64,000 nucleotides of DNA, taken from contig NZ_JADBDS010000003.1 in the NCBI RefSeq assembly GCF_014873705.1, forward strand, positions 1,116,001 to 1,180,000, in the 5' to 3' direction. The notes under the pieces are model-generated. The model did no database searches. It was not told the origin of the DNA and saw nothing but the letters and a program-made list of their open reading frames with translations. Below, in pieces: positions 1 through 7,660 of this stretch. Position numbers and translations under genes: made by a program. Positions within the stretch are counted from its first letter, which is position 1. Every line of letters begins with the position of its first letter. Origin of the DNA: Mycobacterium sp. OAS707. GTDB lineage: Bacteria > Actinomycetota > Actinomycetes > Mycobacteriales > Mycobacteriaceae.

Positions 1-1098
1 GTTCAAAACCGTCGGCGGCTGCCAGAACCCGAGATGCGGATCGAAACCGCTCCAGCCCGTGAACGACTTCACGACGTTGTACAGCGAGTCCATGTCATCA
101 CCGCGACGGGTGTTGAGCCGGAAGAACTCCGACCACCCGCGCGGGAAGAGCACCATGATCGGCAGATTCACCACGAGCCATGTCAGCACCGTGGCGGTCG
201 CCCCCTTGCCCACCTCGCGCAGACGCCCGGTCCGCAGCCCGAGGAGCACCATCGGCACGAACAGCAACAGCGGATACAGTTTCGCGGCCACGCCGAGGCC
301 GATCAGCGCGCCGGCCAGCCAGGGTTTTCGCCGCGCCCACGCCAGCAGCGCCCCCGTCGCGAAAGCCGTTGCCAGAGCATCGAAATTCGTGAACACCTGG
401 AAGATCAGGATCGGTGACGCCGCGACCAACGCCGCATCCCAGACCCGGCGAGGCCCAGCCAGCCGTGAACTCGCCCACACCGTGACCAACCACGCCAGCG
501 CCAACCCGAAGGCGGCGATGTTGAAGAACATCACCACTTCGGCGATGACCGGCATGGAAACAAGCTTCGTCAGCGCGGTGTACGTCTTGGCCAGCGCCAT
601 CGACACGTACTGGTAGATGCCCGTCAGCACGGGATACTCCATGTAGCGCACGGCGATGTTGCCGTCGTACTGCTTGCGCGGCTTCCCGTCGCTGTCGGTC
701 TCGATCCAGCTGGACTTGTACGGAAACTTGCCCAGGTTCAACAGCTCTGCCGTGTAGAGCGGAACCGTGTCGGAATAACAGAGTTCGTAGTAGGCCCGCT
801 GGTTCTGCCAGTTGCCCACCCGCTGATCGGCCGTGCCGGTGCCAGTGGTCTGGAGGCACGCCGCCTTGGTCGAGTAGCCGAGCGCGAGAAACACCAGCGC
901 GATGATCAGCATCGCCCGCAGCGGCGTCAGAAAGCGCTGGCGACCGATCAACGCGTGTCTGCCGACCGGACCGCCGATCGCCCCAGACAGCGCCGCACCG
1001 ATCGTGTCGGTGCGGCTGGGGAGGTCACGGTCGTCGAGACTTCGCCTGTCGTCGGCGAGCCGCGCCGGCGAAACCGTCTCGGGCTCCGGCTCTGTCAC
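1..1098 (-). CDS. GT87-like integral membrane glycosyltransferase (Rv0051 homolog), 3' end cut by window
   Basis: The frame is open from a GTG at 1098 to the window edge, so the C-terminus is missing (366 codons present). The GTG overlaps the ponA1 TGA by four bases (GTGA), which suggests translational coupling. After about 65 cytoplasmic residues there is a membrane segment, then a luminal stretch with STKAACLQTTGTG, and several further hydrophobic segments. The motif NLPIMVLFPRGWSEFFRLN near the visible end matches my memory of Mtb Rv0051. The family (GT87/DUF2029) uses polyprenyl-phosphate sugar donors in envelope glycan synthesis; the substrate here is not known. Co-transcription with ponA1 supports an envelope role. 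Confidence 0.85.
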   Translation of the reverse strand, partial: MTEPEPETVSPARLADDRRSLDDRDLPSRTDTIGAALSGAIGGPVGRHALIGRQRFLTPLRAMLIIALVFLALGYSTKAACLQTTGTGTADQRVGNWQNQRAYYELCYSDTVPLYTAELLNLGKFPYKSSWIETDSDGKPRKQYDGNIAVRYMEYPVLTGIYQYVSMALAKTYTALTKLVSMPVIAEVVMFFNIAAFGLALAWLVTVWASSRLAGPRRVWDAALVAASPILIFQVFTNFDALATAFATGALLAWARRKPWLAGALIGLGVAAKLYPLLLFVPMVLLGLRTGRLREVGKGATATVLTWLVVNLPIMVLFPRGWSEFFRLNTRRGDDMDSLYNVVKSFTGWSGFDPHLGFWQPPTVLN

Positions 1099-3551
1099 GG
1101 AGGCGGCGGGGGTCCAGCCGCCGGGACGCCTGGCTGTCCTGGCGGCACCGGCGGGCCGACGGGCATGGTGGTCGGGGGGCCGATCGGGATCGTAATGCCC
1201 GGGGCCACTTCGATTGTCGGCTGTATGACGGTCTCCGACGGGATCGGCGGCGCGGTGGTCGACGGCGGCGGCGGTGGGGCCTGCGGCACACCGGCATAGC
1301 CTCCGATCTCATCCGGCTTCGGGAACGACTCGTTGTCGGTGCCCTTCAGCGCACCGTCCATCGTCGACTTCCAGATGTCGGACGGCAGGCCCGACCCGTA
1401 AACCGCTCCACCAGAAGCGTTTACGAGTGGTTTCGTGCCTTCGGTGGTGCCGACCCACACCGCGGTCGACAACGAAGGGGTGTAACCGACCATCCATGCG
1501 TCACGGTTGGCGTCGGTGTCGCCGAGCTGGTTGGTGCCGGTCTTGGCGGCCGACGGACGACCGCCTGCGAGGTTGTGACCGCGGGACCAGCCGGCGATCG
1601 GCTGCATCGCGGCCGTGACGTTGTCGGCCACCTTCTTGTCGATGCGCTGCTCACCGTTGTCGCTGTCCTGACTGGCGTCGAACAACACGTCGCCCCGAGA
1701 ATTGACCACCTTCTGCACGAAGTGCGGCTTGTGGTACACACCGGAGGCGGCGAGCGTGGCGTACGCCGACGCCATGTCGAACACGCGAGTCTGGTACTGG
1801 CCCAGCACAACTCCGTTGTTGGGTGGTCCGCCCTTGCCGTCCTCGGACAGCGTGTGCTCGACGCCGGGGAAGCTCTCCGCGACGCCCGCCTTGTGCGCGG
1901 CGTCGGCGACGTCCTGCGGGCCGTTCTTCAGCTTCAGCATCAGCCGGTAGTAGCTGGTGTTCAGCGACCGCTTCAGCGCCTCGGCGATGTTGCAGACGCC
2001 GCACCCTTCACCCTCGACGTTGGTGATCTTGATGCCGTTGACCTCGACCGGTGAGCTGTCGACCTGATAGCCGAGGCCCATGCCCTGCTCCAGTGCTGCC
2101 ACCAAGGCGAACACCTTGAACGACGAACCCGTCGGCAGGCCGGCCTGCGCGAAGTCGAAGCCCTGCGCATCGGTGCCGCCGTAATACGCTTTCACACCAC
2201 CGGTTTTCGGGTCGATCGACACGATCGCCGTGCGCATGTCGGGGTCCTGGTCCTCCAGGTACTTGGATGCCGCCGACTCGGCGGCCGCCTGCGCCTTCGG
2301 GTCGATCGTCGTGGTGATCTGCAGGCCCTGCGTGTTCAGGGTCCGCTCGTCGATGTTGAACAGGTCGAGCAGTTCCTGGGTGACCTGCCGCTCGATCAGC
2401 CCGTTCGGGCCACTGGTCTGGTTCTGCGAACGCGCTTGCTCCGGCGGCACGGTCGGCGGGAACTGTTGTGCGGCACGGTCTTGCTTGGACAGCGCGCCGA
2501 TGTCGACCATGCCGTCGAGCACCCAGTTCCACCGCTCCGCGGCGCCCTCCGGGTTGACGGCGGGATCCAGGCCCGACGGTCGCTGGATGAGCGCGGCCAG
2601 CAGAGCGCCCTCGGCGACATCGAGCTGCTCGACCGGCTTGTCGAAGTACGCCTTGGCCGCCGCCGAAATGCCGTAGGCGCCGCGGCCGAAATAGATGATG
2701 TTCAGATAGGACTGCAGCACTTGGTCTTTCGACCACTCGCTGGACATCTTCGTCGAGATGACCAGTTCTTTGGCCTTGCGGACCAAGCCGCCGACACCCG
2801 AGCGAGCGTCACCAACCAACGCGTTCTTCACGTACTGCTGGGTGATTGTCGAGCCGCCCTGCAGGTCGCCGCCGAAGATGTTGTTCTTGAACGCTCTGGC
2901 AAACCCACTGAACGAAAAGCCGGGATTGGAGTAGAAGTCGCGATCCTCGGCGGCCATCACGGCGTTGCGCACGTGAACTGGGATCTGGTCGATGTTGACG
3001 TCGACGCGATTGCCTTCGGGCGGAACAATTTTCGCGAGCTCGCTGCCGTCGCTGGCCAGAATCGTCGACACCTGGTTGGTCCGGATATCGCCGGGCTTGG
3101 GCACGTCGACGATGAGATAGGCCATCGCAAAGGTAACGATGGGCAGCACGATGACGACGGCCGCCGTGAGGTAGAGCCCGCGGCGCACCCACTTCCAGTT
3201 GATCTGCTGGCGGAAGCTGGGCTTCGGCGCAGGTGGTGGCCCTCCTCGCGGGCCACCGCCACCGGGCGGACGCCGTGGCGGGGGCGGCGGAGGCTGCCTC
3301 GGCGGTGCAGGCGGCGTGCCGTCCAGCGCTCGCTTGACCACATCGATCGGGTCACGCAGATGCGCGGGCGTGCCACTGCGCACCTGCGGCAAAACTGAGG
3401 TCAACCGGTCGTCGGGCGGAACACCAGCGGCGCGATGCCGGGGCGGCCCGTCCTGGCGGTTCGGCGGGGGCGGGGGCGCGCCAGCACCATCAGCCCCGCG
3501 CCCTCTGCGGACATCACTGGCTGACCGGTCGTGGCGCCCTTCGCTATTCAC
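1095..3551 (-). CDS. ponA1: Bifunctional class A penicillin-binding protein PonA1
   Basis: PonA1 polymerises and cross-links peptidoglycan at the mycobacterial pole. The 818-residue product has a Pro/Arg-rich cytoplasmic head (1-120), one membrane anchor (about 126-147), a GT51 glycosyltransferase domain with the catalytic-type AAEDRDFY motif (Glu about 202) and QGGSTITQQ, then a transpeptidase domain with TGSSFK (SxxK), SLN (SxN) and AKTGT (KTG). It ends in a Pro-rich tail. The GTG at 3551 was chosen because the product then has the long cytoplasmic head known for PonA1 and the gene overlaps the preceding stop by 8 bp; the frame stays open further upstream but only inside the neighbouring gene. 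It forms an operon with the Rv0049 and Rv0051 homologs. Confidence 0.95.
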   Translation of the reverse strand: MNSEGRHDRSASDVRRGRGADGAGAPPPPPNRQDGPPRHRAAGVPPDDRLTSVLPQVRSGTPAHLRDPIDVVKRALDGTPPAPPRQPPPPPPRRPPGGGGPRGGPPPAPKPSFRQQINWKWVRRGLYLTAAVVIVLPIVTFAMAYLIVDVPKPGDIRTNQVSTILASDGSELAKIVPPEGNRVDVNIDQIPVHVRNAVMAAEDRDFYSNPGFSFSGFARAFKNNIFGGDLQGGSTITQQYVKNALVGDARSGVGGLVRKAKELVISTKMSSEWSKDQVLQSYLNIIYFGRGAYGISAAAKAYFDKPVEQLDVAEGALLAALIQRPSGLDPAVNPEGAAERWNWVLDGMVDIGALSKQDRAAQQFPPTVPPEQARSQNQTSGPNGLIERQVTQELLDLFNIDERTLNTQGLQITTTIDPKAQAAAESAASKYLEDQDPDMRTAIVSIDPKTGGVKAYYGGTDAQGFDFAQAGLPTGSSFKVFALVAALEQGMGLGYQVDSSPVEVNGIKITNVEGEGCGVCNIAEALKRSLNTSYYRLMLKLKNGPQDVADAAHKAGVAESFPGVEHTLSEDGKGGPPNNGVVLGQYQTRVFDMASAYATLAASGVYHKPHFVQKVVNSRGDVLFDASQDSDNGEQRIDKKVADNVTAAMQPIAGWSRGHNLAGGRPSAAKTGTNQLGDTDANRDAWMVGYTPSLSTAVWVGTTEGTKPLVNASGGAVYGSGLPSDIWKSTMDGALKGTDNESFPKPDEIGGYAGVPQAPPPPPSTTAPPIPSETVIQPTIEVAPGITIPIGPPTTMPVGPPVPPGQPGVPAAGPPPPP

Positions 3552-3978
3552 TGGCCGTGCGCGCGCGACCGCGCGCCGACTGGGTGCCCCTCGGTCCACG
3601 CCCCTTCTTTGGCGGCGGGATCGCGCCGAGCACATACGACTTGACCAAGTGATTCCAACTGCAGGTGCGGCATACCTCCACCACGTGTACGGAGAATTCG
3701 TCGTAGCGGGTCGCCAGCAGTACCAACTCCTCTGCGGTGCGGGCCGAACCCGAGACAGCGCCCAGGTGGTCACCGAAGACCCACGACACCAAGGTGAGCT
3801 GTTCCTTGCGGCAGATCGGGCACATCACCGAACTGGGCTTCCCATGGAACTTCGCGGCCCGCAGCAGGTAGGGGTTGGCGTCACAGACCTCCGAGACGCC
3901 GGTGCGGCCGGAGTACACCTCGGCCAGCAAGGACCGACGCCGAAGGGCGTAGTCCACTACCTGTCGCTGCAGTCGCAC
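3544..3978 (-). CDS. Conserved hypothetical protein upstream of ponA1 (Rv0049 homolog)
   Basis: A 144-residue soluble protein of unknown function, conserved beside ponA1 in mycobacteria. It carries two Cys pairs, CPICRKE and CRTC, which could form a small zinc site (inference). The C-terminus is basic. The GTG start at 3978 is supported by a TACTCT -10 element ending 7 bases upstream, which would make the transcript leaderless. Longer in-frame extensions exist but would run into the divergent promoter region. It overlaps ponA1 by 8 bp, so the two are probably co-translated. Confidence 0.85.
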   Translation of the reverse strand: MRLQRQVVDYALRRRSLLAEVYSGRTGVSEVCDANPYLLRAAKFHGKPSSVMCPICRKEQLTLVSWVFGDHLGAVSGSARTAEELVLLATRYDEFSVHVVEVCRTCSWNHLVKSYVLGAIPPPKKGRGPRGTQSARGRARTASE

Positions 3979-3985
3979 GGAGACC

Positions 3986-3991
3986 AGAGTA
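3986..3991 (-). promoter_or_regulatory. -10 element (TACTCT) of the Rv0049-ponA1 operon
   Basis: TACTCT fits the mycobacterial SigA -10 pattern TAnnnT and lies 7 bases before the GTG at 3978, the spacing typical of leaderless transcripts. No clear -35 is visible. The start of the whole ponA1 operon would therefore be here. Confidence 0.5.
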
Positions 3992-4077
3992 CGTCGGCCT
4001 CGCTGCCGCCGAGGCGTGACTGCGCCGCCGTTGCCCAGTGATGACGATCTGGTCTGCGGTGATAGCAACCGAACTCT

Positions 4078-4083
4078 TACGAT
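4078..4083 (+). promoter_or_regulatory. -10 element (TACGAT) of the Rv0048c homolog
   Basis: TACGAT lies 7 bases before a GTG (4091), again the leaderless arrangement. It is divergent from the ponA1-operon promoter about 90 bp away. Confidence 0.45.
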
Positions 4084-4090
4084 CATCGTC

Positions 4091-4951
4091 GTGGCGACAC
4101 GGCATACACCGGGAACGCGGGCGAAGGACAGCGACCGCAACGACACCTGCCAGATCCTCGACAGCGCGCTGTCGGACGGGCAGCTGTCGATGGAGGAGCA
4201 CCGAACAAGGGTTGCGCTGGCGACCGGTGCCGAGACTCTCGGCGATCTGCAGTCGCTGGTGTCGGACTTGCAGACCAACAACGCGCCGGTACAACTGCAA
4301 GATCTGAAGAAGCGGCCGAGATTGTCGAGCGCTGGTCGTAGCCGGGGCATCGGCATCGCGATGTCCGCAGTGCTCGTGCTCCTGGGCATCGCGATCGGCT
4401 GGGGTCTGTACGGCAACACGTCCTCCCCGCTGAGCTTTCAAACCGATCCAGGTGCGAAGTCCGACGGCGTGGTCGCGAATGTGTCCGCGCCGCCGCGCCT
4501 GCTGCACTCGGTTGGCGGTTTGAACGGGTTGCTGGAGCAGTCCCGCAAGAAGTTCGGCGACACCATGGGCTACGGCATGACCATTTACCCCGATTACGCG
4601 GTAATGGAACGGGCCGACCCCAACGACGACCGACGCGTGCTTCGCTACGACTACCGAGGCGGGTGGCAGGGCAATCCGTCCGCAAGCGGCAAGAGCGACG
4701 ACGAGAGGCTGGTCGACCTCGGCCAATTCGACGTCACTGCGATCGTCGGCCGGCTGCGTGGCGCCCCGCAGATTCTCGGTGTCGAACAGAAGGACGTGAA
4801 GAACATCTACGTCTCGATCGGCCCGAGCAAGGACCCGGCCACGCCGGGCGCCATCTCGATCTCGATTTATGTGTCGACCACCTACGACAAGGGCGGTCGT
4901 CTCGAGGTCGATTCGCAGGGCAACGTCACCAGCCAATACCCTCCGGACTGA
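4091..4951 (+). CDS. DUF1707 single-pass membrane protein (Rv0048c homolog)
   Basis: 286 residues. The N-terminal 60 residues (RAKDSDRNDTCQILDSALSDGQ... LGDLQSLVSDLQ) match the DUF1707 domain, a short helical module common in actinobacterial membrane proteins. A membrane segment follows at about 90-112, and the rest (about 170 residues) is predicted extracytoplasmic. Mtb Rv0048c is annotated only as a possible membrane protein. An earlier GTG at 4016 is in frame, but the TACGAT -10 at 4078 favours the start at 4091. Function is not known; divergence from ponA1 hints at the envelope. Confidence 0.85.
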   Translation: MATRHTPGTRAKDSDRNDTCQILDSALSDGQLSMEEHRTRVALATGAETLGDLQSLVSDLQTNNAPVQLQDLKKRPRLSSAGRSRGIGIAMSAVLVLLGIAIGWGLYGNTSSPLSFQTDPGAKSDGVVANVSAPPRLLHSVGGLNGLLEQSRKKFGDTMGYGMTIYPDYAVMERADPNDDRRVLRYDYRGGWQGNPSASGKSDDERLVDLGQFDVTAIVGRLRGAPQILGVEQKDVKNIYVSIGPSKDPATPGAISISIYVSTTYDKGGRLEVDSQGNVTSQYPPD

Positions 4952-4977
4952 CCGTCGAGCGAGTCTTTTCGACGCCA

Positions 4978-4989
4978 CCGCTATAGCGG
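4978..4989. repeat. 12-bp perfect palindrome CCGCTATAGCGG, copy 1
   Basis: This perfect palindrome lies 26 bp after the Rv0048c-like stop. The identical 12-mer occurs again at 7663-7674, just after another stop codon. Role unknown. Confidence 0.6.
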
Positions 4990-4995
4990 CGCATA

Positions 4996-5008
4996 TATCG
5001 GCGCGATA
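4996..5008. promoter_or_regulatory. Candidate PadR operator, inverted repeat TATCG-GCG-CGATA
   Basis: A perfect 5-bp inverted repeat with a 3-bp spacer lies 65 bp before the padR start and overlaps an AT-rich stretch that could hold the promoter (ATACACT). PadR regulators commonly repress their own genes, so this is the natural candidate operator (inference). Confidence 0.4.
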
Positions 5009-5072
5009 CACTGGCCCGAGGTGTCGAACCGTCGTAGCGGCCAAGTTCAAGTCTTCCGGGGAGGTGATTCGT

Positions 5073-5627
5073 TTGCTAGAGCTCGCCATCCTGGGTCTCC
5101 TGCTCGAATCACCGATGCACGGCTACGAGCTGCGTAAACGGCTGACCGGCCTGCTCGGCGCCTTTCGTGCGTTCTCCTACGGTTCGCTCTACCCGGCGCT
5201 GCGCCGCATGCAGGCCGACGGGCTGATCGTCGAGGACGCCGCACCAGAGGGGATCCCGAAGGTGCGTCGCGCGCGGCGCGTCTACCAGCTCACCGATGCG
5301 GGTAAGCAGCGCTTCGCTGAACTGGTGGCCGACACCGGTCCGCAGAATTTCTCCGACGACGGTTTCGGCGTGCACCTCGCGTTTTTCAATCGCACGCCGG
5401 CCGAGGCCCGAATGCGAATCCTGGAGGGCCGCCGCCGTCAGGTGGAAGAACGTCGTGAGGGTCTGCGCGAAGCAGTGGCGCGGGCCAGCAGTTCGCTTGA
5501 CCGCTACACCCGACAGCTGCATCAGTTGGGTTTGGAGTCCAGCGAGCGGGAAGTCAAGTGGCTGAACGAGCTGATAGCCGCCGAGCGGACGGCGCAGGGA
5601 CGCTCGGACAACCCAGTCCAGCCGTAA
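5073..5627 (+). CDS. PadR-family transcriptional regulator (Rv0047c homolog)
   Basis: 184 residues. Residues 1-85 form the PadR winged helix (LELAILGLLLESPMHGYELRKRL ... GSLYPALRRMQADGLI), and the C-terminal half is the charged coiled dimerisation arm typical of PadR-s2 proteins. The TTG start at 5073 sits 8 bases after a strong GGGGAGG ribosome-binding site and gives the family-typical N-terminus; an in-frame GTG at 5064 overlaps that site. It precedes ino1 by 46 bp on the same strand, so it may regulate ino1 and itself. The ligand is unknown. Confidence 0.92.
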   Translation: MLELAILGLLLESPMHGYELRKRLTGLLGAFRAFSYGSLYPALRRMQADGLIVEDAAPEGIPKVRRARRVYQLTDAGKQRFAELVADTGPQNFSDDGFGVHLAFFNRTPAEARMRILEGRRRQVEERREGLREAVARASSSLDRYTRQLHQLGLESSEREVKWLNELIAAERTAQGRSDNPVQP

Positions 5628-5673
5628 GCAATACCGAGTTTGTACGACAGGAATTACGAAGGGAAGAGTCGTC

Positions 5674-6750
5674 ATGACTGAGAACACCGAGGTGCGGGTC
5701 GCGATTGTCGGTGTAGGTAACTGCGCGTCCTCGCTTGTGCAGGGTGTGCAGTATTACCAGGACGCCGACGAGAACGCGACGGTTCCCGGGCTTATGCATG
5801 TGCGCCTCGGCCCGTACCACGTCCGGGACGTGAAGTTCGTCGCCGCATTCGACGTCGATGCCAAGAAGGTCGGCTTCGACCTGTCCGAGGCGATCTTCGC
5901 GTCGGAGAACAACACCATCAAGATCGCCGACGTGCCACCCACCAACGTCACGGTCCAGCGCGGCCCGACACTGGACGGCATCGGCAAGTACTACGCCGAG
6001 ACCATTGAGGTGTCCGACGTCGAGGCCGTGGACGTGGTCAAGACGCTGAAGGACAACGACGTCGACGTGATGGTGTCCTACCTGCCCGTCGGCTCCGAAG
6101 AGGCCGACAAGTTCTACGCCCAGTGCGCGATCGACGCCGGCGTCGCATTCGTCAACGCCCTGCCCGTCTTCATCGCCAGCGACCCGGTGTGGGCCAAGAA
6201 GTTCGAAGACGCCGGAGTGCCTATCGTCGGCGACGACATCAAGAGCCAGGTCGGCGCGACCATCACCCACCGCGTGATGGCCAAGCTGTTCGAGGACCGC
6301 GGCGTGCAACTCGACCGCACGATGCAGCTCAACGTCGGCGGCAACATGGACTTCCTGAACATGCTCGAGCGTGAGCGGCTGGAGAGCAAGAAGATCTCCA
6401 AGACCCAGGCCGTCACGTCCAACCTGCAGCGCGAGTTCAAGACCAAGGACGTGCACATCGGCCCGTCGGATCACGTCGGTTGGCTCGACGACCGCAAGTG
6501 GGCCTACGTGCGGCTGGAAGGCCGCGCCTTTGGCGACGTGCCGCTGAACCTGGAGTACAAGCTCGAGGTGTGGGACTCGCCGAACTCGGCCGGCGTCATC
6601 ATTGACGCGGTGCGTGCGGCGAAGATCGCCAAGGACCGCGGCATCGGCGGACCTGTCGAGGCCGCCTCGGCGTATCTGATGAAGAGCCCGCCCAAGCAGC
6701 TGCCGGACGACATCGCGCGGGCGCAGCTCGAGACGTTCATCGAGGGTTAG
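5674..6750 (+). CDS. ino1: Inositol-1-phosphate synthase
   Basis: Converts glucose 6-phosphate to 1D-myo-inositol 3-phosphate using NAD. This is the first step toward phosphatidylinositol, PIMs/LAM and mycothiol. The 358-residue protein has the N-terminal Rossmann element VAIVGVGNCASSLVQG and a C-terminal catalytic domain with SYLPVGSEEADKFYA and KSQVGATITHR, as in the short actinobacterial and archaeal type. The ATG at 5674 follows AGGGAAGAG. It lies downstream of the padR gene as in Mtb (Rv0047c-Rv0046c). Confidence 0.96.
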   Translation: MTENTEVRVAIVGVGNCASSLVQGVQYYQDADENATVPGLMHVRLGPYHVRDVKFVAAFDVDAKKVGFDLSEAIFASENNTIKIADVPPTNVTVQRGPTLDGIGKYYAETIEVSDVEAVDVVKTLKDNDVDVMVSYLPVGSEEADKFYAQCAIDAGVAFVNALPVFIASDPVWAKKFEDAGVPIVGDDIKSQVGATITHRVMAKLFEDRGVQLDRTMQLNVGGNMDFLNMLERERLESKKISKTQAVTSNLQREFKTKDVHIGPSDHVGWLDDRKWAYVRLEGRAFGDVPLNLEYKLEVWDSPNSAGVIIDAVRAAKIAKDRGIGGPVEAASAYLMKSPPKQLPDDIARAQLETFIEG

Positions 6751-6760
6751 CCTCGACGGC

Positions 6761-7660
6761 GTGACCAACGCCGAAGTCTCTGACGACGATTTGATCGGGC
6801 TCGACGAGTTCGGGCTGCTGCACGAAAACGCCGAGCAGATCGGCGTCGACACGATCCCGCCGGTGCGGCGCATCGAGTCCGGTCCGATCAGCGCGCTCAA
6901 GTGGGGCGAGGAGCCACCGCAGGTGGTGTTCCTGCACGGCGGCGGGCAGAACGCGCACACCTGGGACACCGTGATCGTCGGACTCGGGCTGCCCGCGCTC
7001 GCGATCGACCTGCCAGGACATGGCCGATCGGCATGGCGCGAGGACGGCGCCTACGGGCCGCGGATCAGCGCCGAGACCCTGCGCCCTGTACTGCGCGAGT
7101 GGGCGCCGCGTCCGCGACTGGTCGTCGGCATGTCGTTGGGCGGCCTGACCGCGCTGCGGATCGCGGCGTCGGAGCCAGACCTCGTTCCTCAGTTGGTACT
7201 CGTCGACGTCACGCCGTCTGCACCCGAGCGCCACGAGCAGATGACGAAGGCCCAGATGGGCACCGTCGCACTGGTCCAAGGCGACCGAACGTTTCCGACG
7301 TTTCAGGCGATGCTCGACGTGACGGTGACCGCGGCGCCGCATCGTGATCGGAAGTCGTTGCGCCGCGGCGTCTTTCACAACTCCAAGCAGCTCGACGACG
7401 GCACCTGGACGTGGCGCTACGACTCGTTCCGCAATGGCGACGGCTTCGAGGCGCTGTGGGACGACGTGCCCGCGATTACGATGCCGACCACGTTGGTGCG
7501 CGGCGCGAATTCATACTTCGTCAACGATGAAGACGCCGAGGCGTTTGCGAAGGGGGCGCCGGGATTTCAGCGGACGCACGTGGTCGCTGACTCCGGGCAC
7601 TCGGTTCAGGGCGACCAGCCAGCTGGCCTTGTGGAGATCCTGCGCGGCGTTGTTCAGTGA
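6761..7660 (+). CDS. Alpha/beta-hydrolase esterase (Rv0045c homolog)
   Basis: 299 residues, close to the length of Mtb Rv0045c, a structurally characterised esterase. The oxyanion motif is VFLHGGGQNAHTW, the nucleophile elbow is GMSLGG (Ser about 125), and the catalytic His is in DSGHSVQ (about 280). The GTG start is 10 bp after the ino1 stop, so the two are likely co-transcribed. Its last 140 bp overlap the convergent monooxygenase gene. The physiological substrate is unknown. Confidence 0.92.
   Translation: MTNAEVSDDDLIGLDEFGLLHENAEQIGVDTIPPVRRIESGPISALKWGEEPPQVVFLHGGGQNAHTWDTVIVGLGLPALAIDLPGHGRSAWREDGAYGPRISAETLRPVLREWAPRPRLVVGMSLGGLTALRIAASEPDLVPQLVLVDVTPSAPERHEQMTKAQMGTVALVQGDRTFPTFQAMLDVTVTAAPHRDRKSLRRGVFHNSKQLDDGTWTWRYDSFRNGDGFEALWDDVPAITMPTTLVRGANSYFVNDEDAEAFAKGAPGFQRTHVVADSGHSVQGDQPAGLVEILRGVVQ

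Noticed and set aside
3881..5089. Long minus-strand open frames opposite Rv0048c/padR genes
   Set aside because: They have no family motif and lie opposite genes with clear domains; in GC-rich DNA the antisense frames stay open by codon bias.
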